From Mycolicibacter heraklionensis (GTDB lineage Bacteria > Actinomycetota > Actinomycetes > Mycobacteriales > Mycobacteriaceae): a stretch of 64,000 bases of DNA. The stretch's first letter is position 1. Each line of letters begins with the position of its first letter. This document shows, piece by piece, positions 16,699 through 25,480 of the stretch. The translations under genes and the position numbers were made by a program. Under the pieces are notes generated by a model, which worked only from the letters and a program-made list of their open reading frames with translations, did no database searches and was not told the DNA's origin. The stretch covers positions 3,166,880-3,230,879 of the forward strand of contig NZ_CP080997.1 of the NCBI RefSeq assembly GCF_019645815.1, written 5' to 3'.

Positions 16699-16769
16699 CG
16701 GGTAGGAGCCATCAGCGCCGGCCGATCAAAAGACCGGGGATCAGCGCGTTAAGCGAGCTCCATCGCTTA
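16699..16769 (-). promoter_or_regulatory. Fluoride (crcB-type) riboswitch ahead of the SbtA leader ORF
   Basis: The minus strand reads AGCGAUGGAGCUCGCU (P1 and loop), UUAACGCGC, a long P2 arm, then GCGCUGAUGGCUCCUACC. This is a near-consensus fluoride aptamer; the loop GGAGCU pairs with GGCUCC. The 3' strand CUCCUACC can instead pair with GGUAGGAG at 16657-16664, the Shine-Dalgarno of the 55-codon ORF, and a GUGTCG-type hairpin (16681-16696) lies between. Fluoride binding would keep the aptamer folded and free the ribosome site. Confidence 0.9.
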
Positions 16770-16835
16770 CTGCATTCTGGGCAAAGAATACACAGCGACC
16801 CGCCCCGTGAACACACCTTCGGCAGACTTCTCTCC

Positions 16836-16864
16836 CTGGACGCGACGGTCGTCCGGAGTATCAT
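16836..16864 (+). promoter_or_regulatory. Candidate promoter for the MutS-like operon
   Basis: CTGGAC (16836-16841) and TATCAT (16859-16864) are spaced by 17 bases; the predicted start is about 16871, the first base of the riboswitch. The divergent SbtA transcript would start near 16779 (possible -10 TATTCT at 16787-16792 on the minus strand). Confidence 0.5.
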
Positions 16865-16870
16865 CCAGGC

Positions 16871-16921
16871 AGGCGATGGAGCTCGCCTTTAACCGCCGCA
16901 CCGGCTGATGGCTTCTACCAG
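16871..16921 (+). promoter_or_regulatory. Fluoride (crcB-type) riboswitch ahead of the MutS-like genes
   Basis: The plus strand reads GGCGAUGGAGCUCGCC (P1 and loop), UUUAACCGCC, a short P2, then GGCUGAUGGCUUCUACC. It is close to the published Thermotoga fluoride aptamer in order, length and conserved bases. CUUCUACC (16912-16919) can pair with GGUAGAAG (16935-16942), which overlaps the ribosome binding site. The P1 segment is a perfect 14-base inverted copy of that of the divergent SbtA element (16753-16766 against 16873-16886). Confidence 0.92.
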
Positions 16922-16947
16922 GGCAACACCCATGGGTAGAAGGGCGG

Positions 16948-18489
16948 GTGCGATCGATGACAACGTTCAGCAGCATCCTGTTCCCACACGACGCGGCGAT
17001 CCGGGTCGACGACCCGGCAGCGCCCGGTTGCTGCGCCGATCTGCACCTGGACCAAGTGTTCGACGCGATCGTCGCCGACGCTGACGCTTCGGTGCGGAAC
17101 TTTTTCTATACACCGCTGCATGACGTCGCGGACGTCGCCTACCGTCACGATGTCTTTCGTGATCTTGAGCAGTCCGAAATACGCTGTTCGGTAAACAATT
17201 TCGTAGACACCATGCGCATGGTGCGAGACCGGATCCACCAATCCGAGAATCTGTACCATCCTCTGCAGCAATACGGCTGGTTCGTCTATGCGGTCGAAAC
17301 CTATTGCAGTGCAGTGCGGAATCTGGCAGCAGACCTCCCGAAGACCCCGCTGACCTCGATCGGACTGCGTGGACTTGCCGAGTACATTGCGCGATACGTC
17401 AACACCGGCGCGTTCCAGACACTCGAGCGCGAGGCGCAGGACGTCCAGGAGGAACTTCACCGCGTGAGATATCTCGTCCACATCGACGGCCTGCGAGTGC
17501 ATGTTGAGAAGTATTCCGGTCAAAGCGATTACAGCGCAGACGTCGCAAGTACCTTCGAGCGGTTCGCGGCCGAATCAATCAAGGACTATCACGTTCGTCT
17601 GCCGACGTTCCCCGACATGGATCACGTAGAAGAGCAAGTCCTGGAATGTGTCGCGAAACTGTATCCCGAGTCGTTCGCCCGGCTTCGCGACTTCTGCACC
17701 GGCCATGCGGGCTTCGTCGAGCCGGTGATCGCGCGGTTCGCGCGTGAAATTCACTTCTATCTCTGCTATCTCGGCGTTGTTCGTCGACTTGTGGAGGCGG
17801 AGCTGACGTTCAACTACCCGCGGGTCACCACCGAACCCGGCATGGTGTCGGTCGAGCACGCCTTCGACCTGGCATTGGCGGTGAAGGCGCTGGACGACAA
17901 AACGAGCATTGTGCGCAACAGTTTTCACCTGTCAGGTCCGGAACGGATCTTCGTCGTCACCGGCCCCAATCAGGGCGGCAAGACCACCTTCGCCAGGTCC
18001 ATCGGACAATGCGCCTACCTGGCGGCGCTGGGTTGTCCGATACCCGGCACCCGCGCCGCGTTGACCCTCCCCGACGAGGTCTACACCCACTTCGAACGGC
18101 AGGAAAGCCTGACGACGCTGCACGGCAAACTCGACGACGAACTGGTGCGCATCCACGACATCCTGTCGCGCGCAACCGCCGCGAGCCTGGTGATCATGAA
18201 CGAGAGCTTCGCCTCCACCACCGTCAACGACGCGTTGCTGATCGGTGCCGAGGTACTGCGGCGCATCATCGATCTGGGATGCGTGACGGTCTACGTCACC
18301 TTCCTCGACGAACTGGCCGGCTTCGACCCCGCCTGCGTGAGCATGGTCGGCGAGGTCGCCGCGGACGACCCGACGCAGCGCACATTCCGGTTCACCCGCC
18401 GCCCCGCCGACGGACGGGCTTACGCCGCCGCGTTGGCCCGCAAGTACGGGCTCAACCACGACGTTCTACTGCAAAGGATCGCGCGATGA
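16948..18489 (+). CDS. MutS-type ATPase-domain protein 1
   Basis: A 513-residue protein whose C-terminal half is a MutS domain V ATPase: Walker A GPNQGGKTT (about 337), a MutS-type HGKLDDEL loop, and a Walker B-like LVIMNESFASTT in which the usual Asp-Glu is Asn-Glu. The N-terminal half is helical and corresponds at most to the MutS core/lever; no mismatch-recognition domain is visible. Start: GTG 16948 (4 bases after AGAAGG) or ATG 16957. It overlaps the second MutS-like gene by 3 bases. MutS-family genes have been reported among fluoride riboswitch targets. Confidence 0.85.
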   Translation: MRSMTTFSSILFPHDAAIRVDDPAAPGCCADLHLDQVFDAIVADADASVRNFFYTPLHDVADVAYRHDVFRDLEQSEIRCSVNNFVDTMRMVRDRIHQSENLYHPLQQYGWFVYAVETYCSAVRNLAADLPKTPLTSIGLRGLAEYIARYVNTGAFQTLEREAQDVQEELHRVRYLVHIDGLRVHVEKYSGQSDYSADVASTFERFAAESIKDYHVRLPTFPDMDHVEEQVLECVAKLYPESFARLRDFCTGHAGFVEPVIARFAREIHFYLCYLGVVRRLVEAELTFNYPRVTTEPGMVSVEHAFDLALAVKALDDKTSIVRNSFHLSGPERIFVVTGPNQGGKTTFARSIGQCAYLAALGCPIPGTRAALTLPDEVYTHFERQESLTTLHGKLDDELVRIHDILSRATAASLVIMNESFASTTVNDALLIGAEVLRRIIDLGCVTVYVTFLDELAGFDPACVSMVGEVAADDPTQRTFRFTRRPADGRAYAAALARKYGLNHDVLLQRIAR

Positions 18490-20054
18490 AAGTCAGGCTG
18501 CTGGACCCCGACCGCGATTTCGACATGGCGCCCCGGCTGCCGTGGCACCTATCCGAGTTGATCGAAGAGGATTTGGAGTTGCGCCGGTTGTACCGGGCCA
18601 TGGCGGACGGCGACGCCTTCCTCCTCGATATCGCCGGCAAAGTGCTGCCGTCGATCGTGTCGAACCCCGAAGTCATCCGGTATCGGCAGCAGATTCTGGC
18701 CGATTGTCTGGCTAATCATGCTGTCGTGCAAGAGATCTACGACCTTGCCGTCGGTGGGGTCGAGGTACGGCGCAAGGTGTTTCTGGGCGGGATGCTGTTA
18801 CGCGATCCCCAAGCGGTGCTGCGCCGCTCGGTCCGGATCCTGGAATACCTGGGCAACAGTTTGAGACAGTTGCGCGGGTTGGCGGACCAGCATGCCGATA
18901 AGTTTCGTTCGGTGGGGTTTCGGCGCCTGCTGGCGACAGTCGGCAAGCAGCTGTCCGACGACTATCTCCGAGCGCTGGACGAGCAACTGTCCGAACTGCA
19001 TCTGCCACGTGGCGTGTTGCTCTCCGCCCGGCTTGGGTTGGGCAACAAGGGCGAACAGCACGTGCTGCACCAGCCGCCGCGGCGCACCTGGCGCGACAAA
19101 CTGGCCGGAGGGCACAGCGGGTGTGGCTTCGTGGTGGATGAGCGCGACGAGGCCGGCGCTCAGGCCCTCACGGAATTGGCCGGACGCGCCGTGAACGACA
19201 TCGCCAACACCGTCGCGCAGTCCGCCGAGCATGTCGAGCGATTCTTCGGCCGGTTGCGCACCGAATTGGCGTTTTATCTGGGGTGCGCGAACCTGCATGC
19301 CCTGCTCGTCCACTCGGGCGTGCCGACCTGCTTTCCGGTCCCGGCCCCCGTCGATGAACAACGCCTGAGCTGTCACGGCCTACGCGACGTCGGTCTGTGC
19401 CTGGCCGCCGGTCGTGACGTCACGGGCAACGACATCGACGCGGACGGTAGGTCATTGATCATGGTGACCGGCGCCAACGAAGGCGGAAAGTCGACATTTC
19501 TGCGCAGCGTGGGCGTCGCTCAGCTGATGATGCAGGCCGGGATGTTCGTCACCGCGGAGTCGTTCTGCGCCAATGTCCGCGATGGCGTCTTCACCCATTT
19601 CAAGCGGGAGGAAGACGCCACCATGGCGCACGGCAAGCTCGACGAGGAGCTGGCCCGGATGAGCGAGATCGCCGAGTACATCGGGGCGAACTCACTGCTG
19701 TTGTGTAACGAATCGTTTGCCTCCACCAATGAACGCGAGGGATCGCAGATCGCCCGGGATATCGTGGGCGCCCTGCGCGAGACCGGTGTCAAAGTGGTGT
19801 TCGTGACTCACCTCTACGACCTGGCCCACGGCCTGTACGCGATCGGCGATCCGACCAGCCTGTTCCTTCGCGCCGAGCGCCGCTCCGACGGTGTGCGTAC
19901 CTTCCGGCTTCAGCCCGGCGAGCCCGAACCCACCAGCTACGGCGAAGACTCCTTCCGGCGGGTTTTCGGACTCTCCGCACCCAACGACACGGAACCGGTT
20001 CAGCCGGCGTGTGCGCCCGGTGCGCGAACGATCAACGGCACGCCGGGAAAGTAG
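18486..20054 (+). CDS. MutS-type ATPase-domain protein 2
   Basis: A 522-residue paralogue of the preceding gene. The helical N-terminal half is followed by Walker A GANEGGKST, the HGKLDEELARMSEIAEYI loop, Walker B-like LLLCNESFASTNEREG and the GVKVVFVTHLYDLA switch. Both proteins carry NES in place of the MutS DE(I/P). No mismatch-binding domain. The ATGA overlap with gene 1 implies stoichiometric synthesis, so a heterodimer is plausible. Its last 55 bases overlap the convergent GNAT gene. Confidence 0.85.
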   Translation: MKVRLLDPDRDFDMAPRLPWHLSELIEEDLELRRLYRAMADGDAFLLDIAGKVLPSIVSNPEVIRYRQQILADCLANHAVVQEIYDLAVGGVEVRRKVFLGGMLLRDPQAVLRRSVRILEYLGNSLRQLRGLADQHADKFRSVGFRRLLATVGKQLSDDYLRALDEQLSELHLPRGVLLSARLGLGNKGEQHVLHQPPRRTWRDKLAGGHSGCGFVVDERDEAGAQALTELAGRAVNDIANTVAQSAEHVERFFGRLRTELAFYLGCANLHALLVHSGVPTCFPVPAPVDEQRLSCHGLRDVGLCLAAGRDVTGNDIDADGRSLIMVTGANEGGKSTFLRSVGVAQLMMQAGMFVTAESFCANVRDGVFTHFKREEDATMAHGKLDEELARMSEIAEYIGANSLLLCNESFASTNEREGSQIARDIVGALRETGVKVVFVTHLYDLAHGLYAIGDPTSLFLRAERRSDGVRTFRLQPGEPEPTSYGEDSFRRVFGLSAPNDTEPVQPACAPGARTINGTPGK

Positions 20055-20665
20055 GCCGCCATCTCGGCACGCGCACGGCGCAACGCGGCGGTGCCGTAGC
20101 CCTTCTTGCGGTGTTCGGGATGGATCCAGATCCGCACGTTCACCTCGCCGTGGTTGAGGTCGCCGAAGACCATCCCCACCTTCTGCCCACCGTCGATGGC
20201 GACGAACAGGGCCGCGTCCTCGTCCTCGACGCGCGCCAGCGCCGAGCTGATCTCGTCGCCGATGTCGTCGGCGGGTCGGCCGGTCCCGTCGGCGCTGGCG
20301 CCGACGTCCGCTGTCCGATCCGCCAAAATGTCTCGGTCCTGTTCACCGGAGAACACCCGAAGCGCCAACGTCTCGCCGGAACTGGCGGGCCGGTCACCGA
20401 GGGTGAAGGTCAGCTCGTTGTTCAAGTCGTTGAGCTCATCGGCGATCTTGTCGCGCGACGCCTTGGTGAGCTGATCGAGCGACATTCCGATCACCGCTTC
20501 GCAGCCCAGAGGCGAGACGCCGAGCAGGTCCGCGATCGCCTGTACCGCCGAGGCACGGTCGTCGGAATCGACGATCACGTCGAGCACCTCGTGGCGGCGT
20601 TCCATGGCCTTGAGCAGGGCATCTGTGATTTCACGGCGGGAGACGGCACGGTCGACAGCGGTCAT
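20000..20665 (-). CDS. GNAT acetyltransferase with a gyrase-A-like N-terminal segment
   Basis: A 221-residue protein. Residues 8-95 (ITDALLKAMERRHEVLDVI ... GVSPLGCEAVIGMSLDQLTKASRDKI) resemble the coiled-coil/dimer-gate segment of DNA gyrase subunit A. Residues 130-215 form a GNAT-like fold with VRIWIHPEHRKKGYGTAALRRARAEM as the acetyl-CoA-binding motif. Target unknown. It is the last gene of the lepB-rnhB-DUF2469 strand set and overlaps the 3' end of the MutS-like operon. Confidence 0.7.
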   Translation of the reverse strand: MTAVDRAVSRREITDALLKAMERRHEVLDVIVDSDDRASAVQAIADLLGVSPLGCEAVIGMSLDQLTKASRDKIADELNDLNNELTFTLGDRPASSGETLALRVFSGEQDRDILADRTADVGASADGTGRPADDIGDEISSALARVEDEDAALFVAIDGGQKVGMVFGDLNHGEVNVRIWIHPEHRKKGYGTAALRRARAEMAAYFPGVPLIVRAPGAHAG

Positions 20666-20707
20666 AGCTGTCAGCCTAGACCGAAGCGGCCCGCACCGGT
20701 GCGGTGT

Positions 20708-21013
20708 TTATTCGGGCAGCCGCAGCTCGGGCTTCTCGACCTCTTCGATGTTGACGTCTTTGAAGGTGACCACCCGCACCTGCTTGACGAATCGGGCCGG
20801 GCGGTACATATCCCACACCCAGGCATCGGCCAACCGAAGCTCGAAATACACCTCACCGTCGGCGTTGCGTGGCACCATCTCCACGCTGTTGGCCAGGTAG
20901 AAGCGCCGTTCGGTCTCCACGACGTAACTGAACTGCCCCACGATGTCCTTGTATTCGCGGTACAGCGAGAGTTCCATCTCGGTTTCGTACTTCTCGAGAT
21001 CTTCGGCACTCAT
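20708..21013 (-). CDS. DUF2469 protein (Rv2901c-like)
   Basis: A 101-residue conserved actinobacterial protein starting [23 protein letters not shown] and continuing with [19 protein letters not shown]. Function unknown. Its ATG at 21013 overlaps the rnhB stop (ATGA); a longer frame upstream is rnhB read out of frame. The size and position match M. tuberculosis Rv2901c. Confidence 0.9.
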   Translation of the reverse strand: MSAEDLEKYETEMELSLYREYKDIVGQFSYVVETERRFYLANSVEMVPRNADGEVYFELRLADAWVWDMYRPARFVKQVRVVTFKDVNIEEVEKPELRLPE

Positions 21014-21720
21014 CTGCTCAGCCGTCCTTCTGTTCGGTTCGTCCCCATTGTCCCAGTCACCGCCGCGCCCATCGCCACGCTGCGCACGTTGATAAACGAG
21101 AAGCGATGCTGGCTGCACGGCCCCAAGGCGGCCAGGGCCGCGGTGTGTGCCGCGGTGCAGTAACCCTTGTGCACCGCGAAGCCATAGCCGGGGTGATCGG
21201 CGTCCAGGGTCGCCATGTAGCGGTCCCGACTGACCTTGGCCAGCACGCTCGCCGCGGCGATGCACGCCGCCGCCCCGTCGCCGCCGATCACCGGAAGCGA
21301 GGGCATCGGCAGTCCCGGCACCCGGAACCCGTCGGAGAGCACATATCCCGGCCGCAGCGCCAAACCCGCCACCGCACGCCGCATGCCCTCGATGTTGGCT
21401 GCGTGCACCCCGCGTACATCAACGTCGGCGGGCTCGATGAACACCACGTGGTAGGCCAGTGCGTGCCGGCGGATCACCGGGAACAGCTCCTCGCGGGCCT
21501 TCTCGGTGAGCTTCTTGGAGTCGTCGAGCGCAGCCAGAGCCGCGGGTTTGCCCGGTCCGAGCACACAGGCGGCCACCACCAGTGGTCCGGCACAGGCGCC
21601 GCGACCGACCTCGTCGACGCCGGCGACCGGTCCGAGCCCGCTGCGGTACAGCGCCGACTCCAGAGTGCGCAGCCCCGGTGAGCGACGGATCACCGTGCGC
21701 GGCGGCCAGACCGGGGCCAT
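21010..21720 (-). CDS. rnhB: Ribonuclease HII
   Basis: RNase HII removes ribonucleotides from RNA-DNA hybrids and misincorporated sites. The 236-residue protein has the catalytic [20 protein letters not shown] near residue 35, the LDDSKKL stretch, LSDGF and the [22 protein letters not shown] block. It follows lepB by 3 bases and is translationally coupled to the DUF2469 gene. Confidence 0.94.
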   Translation of the reverse strand: MAPVWPPRTVIRRSPGLRTLESALYRSGLGPVAGVDEVGRGACAGPLVVAACVLGPGKPAALAALDDSKKLTEKAREELFPVIRRHALAYHVVFIEPADVDVRGVHAANIEGMRRAVAGLALRPGYVLSDGFRVPGLPMPSLPVIGGDGAAACIAAASVLAKVSRDRYMATLDADHPGYGFAVHKGYCTAAHTAALAALGPCSQHRFSFINVRSVAMGAAVTGTMGTNRTEGRLSR

Positions 21721-21723
21721 CGC

Positions 21724-22551
21724 CTAAGGCCCCTGCTCGGCCATCTTCTGGGGATTTACCGATTTTACCGGTCCCCAGCGCGACGGCGGCCATGCGATGA
21801 ACCTGGTCTTGCCGATCACGTTGGCCACCGGCACCGTGCCGGCATCCACATCTTCTCCGGTGCACAGGATTCGGTGCTGCAGGTCCGGCTGGACCTGCAC
21901 GGAGTCGCAGTGCGCGCGCGAGTCCGACGAATGGGTGCGGTTGTCACCCATCACCCACAGCCGTCCCTGCGGCACGGTCACCGGACCGAACTCGTTGCCG
22001 AGGCAGGGATAGACCATCGGGTCGACCATCAGGGTGGCCGGGTTCAGGTAGGGCTCGTGCAGCGGCTTGCCGTCGACGGTCAGGCCGGTGTCGTTACGGC
22101 ACTGAACCGTCTGACCGCCTACCGCGATGACCCGCTTGACCAAGTCGTTCTCGTCGGGAGGAACGAACCCGATGAACGACAGGGCGTTTTGCACCCAGCG
22201 CACCGGTGTGTTGGTCGACCGGATCGACTTGTAGCCCACATTCCACGACGGGGGGCCGCGGAAGACGACGACATCGCCGGGCTGCGGTGCGCCGAACCGG
22301 TAAGTGACCTTGTCCACCATGATCCGGTCGCCGACACAGCCGTGGCAGCCGTGCAACGTCGGCTCCATCGACTCCGACGGAATCAGGTACGGACGTGCCA
22401 CGAACGTCAGCATCAGGTAGTAGAGCACCAGTGCGATCGCGATCAGCACGGCCGACTCGCGCAGCGTGGTGTGCTTGCCGTGCTCGGCTGTCTCGGCCGT
22501 CTCGGCTGCCTCGGGGGAACTCTCGGGTGACGAGCCCGTGGTTTCGGTCAC
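21724..22551 (-). CDS. lepB: Signal peptidase I
   Basis: Type I signal peptidase cleaves Sec/Tat signal peptides at the outer face of the membrane. The 275-residue protein has a single N-terminal helix (about 35-52) after an acidic, Ala/Glu-rich cytoplasmic tail. The catalytic Ser is in LIPSESMEPTL, the Lys in DLVKRVIAVGG, and the GDNRTHSSDSR box is present. Two Cys-containing loops are typical of mycobacterial LepB. It lies between rplS and rnhB as in M. tuberculosis. Confidence 0.95.
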   Translation of the reverse strand: MTETTGSSPESSPEAAETAETAEHGKHTTLRESAVLIAIALVLYYLMLTFVARPYLIPSESMEPTLHGCHGCVGDRIMVDKVTYRFGAPQPGDVVVFRGPPSWNVGYKSIRSTNTPVRWVQNALSFIGFVPPDENDLVKRVIAVGGQTVQCRNDTGLTVDGKPLHEPYLNPATLMVDPMVYPCLGNEFGPVTVPQGRLWVMGDNRTHSSDSRAHCDSVQVQPDLQHRILCTGEDVDAGTVPVANVIGKTRFIAWPPSRWGPVKSVNPQKMAEQGP

Positions 22552-22618
22552 GAGATCAGGGTAATGACCGCGTCAGCGGTACCGGGGACCGACCGGATAA
22601 AGCCCGGCGCGGGCAAGG

Positions 22619-22960
22619 TCAGCGCTTTTCCTTGATCTTGGCCTTCTTGCCGCGCAGCTCACGCAGGTAGTACAGCTTGGCGCGCCGAACGTCGCCGCGG
22701 ACCACGACATCGATGTGGTCGACGTTGGGCGAGTGCACCGGGAAGGTCCGCTCCACGCCGACGCCGTAGCTCTCCTTGCGGACGGTGAACGTCTCGCGAA
22801 CGCCGCCGCCCTGGCGGCGGATGACCACACCCTTGAACACCTGGATGCGCTCCTTGGAGCCCTCGATCACCTTCACGTGCACGTTGACCGTGTCGCCGGG
22901 GGCGAAGGCCGGGATGTCGTCGCGCAGCGACGCCTTGTCGACGATGTCCAGCGTGTTCAT
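22619..22960 (-). CDS. rplS: 50S ribosomal protein L19
   Basis: A 113-residue L19, which sits at the 30S-50S interface. Family signatures: [63 protein letters not shown] and [22 protein letters not shown]. The ATG at 22960 gives the conserved N-terminus [13 protein letters not shown]; the long open frame upstream to 23230 is not coding. Confidence 0.96.
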   Translation of the reverse strand: MNTLDIVDKASLRDDIPAFAPGDTVNVHVKVIEGSKERIQVFKGVVIRRQGGGVRETFTVRKESYGVGVERTFPVHSPNVDHIDVVVRGDVRRAKLYYLRELRGKKAKIKEKR

Positions 22961-23344
22961 TGCGGAAACACTTCCTCGCGGGTCGCGGCTGCGGGCCAAC
23001 CGGCACGCGTTGTGAGCGTGCAGACGGCTACCGAGCCGATGGGTTCGGGCATGTTGTCGCGCTGTGCGGTGACCGGGACGCCAGGACCCCGCTGCAATAT
23101 CAACTGCCGGGCGACAACTGCTCAATTGTGCCAGACGCAGCGCAACCAGTGAAATCGCGCAAATCGCCGCTGGTCGTTCCACGCCGGACGCCGCCGCCAT
23201 GATAAGTCTGGAAGCGACCGAACTGCGCAATCCGTAGGTCCACGCGGTAACCTATCCGGCGGGCCGATGGCAGCAGTGTGGCGAGCCCGTAACCCCATGT
23301 CGGTGCAATTACGCGACTGATACCTGTTGAGGAGGCCACCCGCC
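22961..23344. other. Divergent intergenic region between rplS and lppW
   Basis: About 380 bases holding the leaders of rplS (minus) and lppW (plus). I see no further gene and no convincing riboswitch; it probably contains both promoters. The lppW ribosome binding site GAGGAGG is at its right end (23329-23335). Confidence 0.5.
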
Positions 23345-24256
23345 GTGCGGCCATCGATGCTTCTGCTGACCATCGTCATGGTGATCTCGACGGTGGTATT
23401 CGGCTGCGACGAGAAGGTCTACGGCGCTGCTGCCACCGCACGGCCGGCGCAATACCGCACCCCCGAGGTGACGCCGGTGGCCACGGCGATCGAGGCTCCC
23501 CGGGCGCCGGCGATTCAGCCGGCCGCAGTGGTCGACGGGCTCGCGGCGCGCATGCAGGAAGCCACCGATGAGGCCGCCAAGGTCGGTGCCAACATTTCGG
23601 TCGCCGTGCTGGACCGGATCTCGCACCAGCTGATCACCAACGGCAACACCCGGCCGATCGCCACCGCCTCGGTGGCCAAGCTGTTCATCGCCGACGACCT
23701 GTTGCTTCGCCAAGCCGACGGCAGCCTGTCGGCCGACGACCGGGCTGCGCTGGATTCCATGCTGCGCGCGTCTGACGACGGGGCGGCCGAAACGTTCTGG
23801 AACCAGAACGGCCGCAATGCGATCATCACTCGGGTCGCCGGCCGCTACGGCCTGGCCGGCACCTCGCCGCCGTCGAACGGTGCCTGGTGGAACACCATCA
23901 GCACCGCACCGGACCTGGCGCGCTACTACGACATGTTGCTCAACGGCTCCGGCGGTCTGCCGCCCGCCCAGGCCAGCGTCATCCTCAACAACCTCGCGCT
24001 GTCCACCCCGAGCGGCCTCGACGGCTACCCGCAGCGATTCGGGATCCCGGAGGGCTTGTACGACGAGCCGGTGGCGGTGAAGCAGGGCTGGATGTGCTGC
24101 ATCGGCAACAACTGGATGCACCTGTCGACCGGTGTGATCGGGGCAGATCGTCGCTACATCGTCGTGATCGAGTCGCTGCAGCCCAGCGACGACGCCACCG
24201 CGCGCACCACCATCACCGAGGCCGTCAAGACCATCTTCCCCGGCGGGCGGGTCTAG
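23345..24256 (+). CDS. lppW: Lipoprotein LppW, beta-lactamase-like fold
   Basis: A 303-residue exported lipoprotein. The N-terminus is a signal peptide ending in a lipobox-like VVFGC, so it is probably anchored to the membrane. The body resembles class A serine hydrolases with an SVAKL motif near residue 110 in place of SxxK, but no clear KTG, so it may be inactive as a beta-lactamase. The GTG at 23345 is chosen because GAGGAGG sits 9 bases before it; the frame opens earlier at a TTG within that site. Equivalent of Rv2905. It overlaps the convergent trmD by 4 bases. Confidence 0.85.
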   Translation: MRPSMLLLTIVMVISTVVFGCDEKVYGAAATARPAQYRTPEVTPVATAIEAPRAPAIQPAAVVDGLAARMQEATDEAAKVGANISVAVLDRISHQLITNGNTRPIATASVAKLFIADDLLLRQADGSLSADDRAALDSMLRASDDGAAETFWNQNGRNAIITRVAGRYGLAGTSPPSNGAWWNTISTAPDLARYYDMLLNGSGGLPPAQASVILNNLALSTPSGLDGYPQRFGIPEGLYDEPVAVKQGWMCCIGNNWMHLSTGVIGADRRYIVVIESLQPSDDATARTTITEAVKTIFPGGRV

Positions 24257-24939
24257 TCCAGCAGATCCGGGCGGCGTTCGCGGGTCCGCTCGAGCGCAGC
24301 CTCGTGCCGCCAGGCGTTGATCCGGGCGTGGTCACCGGAGAGCAGCACCTCGGGCACATCCAGGCCGCGCCAGCTCGGCGGCCGGGTGTAGCTCGGCCCC
24401 TCCAGCAGCCCGTCGCGGTCCGGGGAATGCGAATCGTCCCGTTGCGACGCCGGATTACCGAGCACACCGGGCATGAGCCGCAGCACCGCCTCCAGCATCA
24501 CCAGGACCGCGGGCTCGCCACCGGCAAGCACATAGTCACCGATCGACACCTCTTCGACCCGCATCCGCCGCGCGGCGTCGTCGGCCACCCGCTGATCGAT
24601 GCCCTCATAACGGCCGCAGGCGAACACCAGGTGCTGCTCGATGCTCCAGCGCTGCGCGGTGGCCTGGTCGAACAGGGTTCCCGCCGGGGTCGGGACGATC
24701 AGAACGGTCCGCTCCGAACAGATTTCGTCCAGCGCTTCACCCCAGACCGGCGCCTTCATGACCATCCCGGGGCCGCCGCCGTAGGGCGAGTCGTCGACCG
24801 AGCGGTGCACATCGTGGGTCCAGCGCCGTAGGTCGTGGACCTCGAACTCGACCATCCCGGATTCGATCGCCTTGCCGGGCAGTGACTGACGGATCGGAGC
24901 CAGGTAGTCGGGAAAGATCGTGACGACATCGATTCTCAT
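24253..24939 (-). CDS. trmD: tRNA (guanine-N1)-methyltransferase TrmD
   Basis: TrmD methylates G37 next to the anticodon. The 228-residue SPOUT protein has [13 protein letters not shown] at the start, [13 protein letters not shown], the trefoil-knot [11 protein letters not shown], and [13 protein letters not shown] plus the GVLGNPAS and LEGPSYTRP stretches. It is downstream of rimM by 8 bases, the usual rpsP-khpA-rimM-trmD order. Confidence 0.96.
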   Translation of the reverse strand: MRIDVVTIFPDYLAPIRQSLPGKAIESGMVEFEVHDLRRWTHDVHRSVDDSPYGGGPGMVMKAPVWGEALDEICSERTVLIVPTPAGTLFDQATAQRWSIEQHLVFACGRYEGIDQRVADDAARRMRVEEVSIGDYVLAGGEPAVLVMLEAVLRLMPGVLGNPASQRDDSHSPDRDGLLEGPSYTRPPSWRGLDVPEVLLSGDHARINAWRHEAALERTRERRPDLLD

Positions 24940-24947
24940 GCCGCGTT

Positions 24948-25469
24948 TTACCCGTCCAGCTCCAGCAGCCCGTCGGGAGGTTCGATCACCACGGTGCCCT
25001 CGGCCAGCGACACCGACGGCACGAACGCGGCGACGAACGGCACCAACAGTTCCCGGCCGTCGGTCCGCTTGATCGCGAGCAGCTCCCCGGCGGCGGTGTG
25101 CAGCACCTCGGTCACGGCGCCGATCTCCTCCCCCGCCACCGTGCGCACCTGCAGACCCTCGAGTTGATGGTCGTAGTAGGTGTCGGGCTCGGTGATCGGC
25201 GGCAGTTCTGCGGAATCGACGACGAAAACGCTGCCGCGTAATGCGTCGGCACCGTCGCGGTCATCCACTCCGGCTAACCGCACCAACAGGCGCGCACCGT
25301 GCGGGCGGGCACCCTCGACGACGTAGTCGCGTTGCGGCGCACCGGATTTACGGGCGTGCAGCGTGGCACCCGGCGCGAACCGGAGTTCGGGATCGTCGGT
25401 ACGGACATCGACGACGAGCTCGCCGCTGATGCCGTGGGCTTTGACCACGCGCCCGACCGTCAGCTCCAT
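24948..25469 (-). CDS. rimM: Ribosome maturation factor RimM
   Basis: A 173-residue 16S rRNA processing factor that binds S19 during 30S assembly. It begins [31 protein letters not shown], the conserved RimM domain, with a C-terminal PRC barrel ([13 protein letters not shown] ... [16 protein letters not shown]). The start is 11 bases after the KH-domain gene. Confidence 0.94.
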   Translation of the reverse strand: MELTVGRVVKAHGISGELVVDVRTDDPELRFAPGATLHARKSGAPQRDYVVEGARPHGARLLVRLAGVDDRDGADALRGSVFVVDSAELPPITEPDTYYDHQLEGLQVRTVAGEEIGAVTEVLHTAAGELLAIKRTDGRELLVPFVAAFVPSVSLAEGTVVIEPPDGLLELDG

Positions 25470-25480
25470 GAGCCGGCCGA

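Noticed and set aside
22961..23344. Possible L19 leader regulatory RNA
   Set aside because: No structure I could relate to known ribosomal protein leaders was visible.
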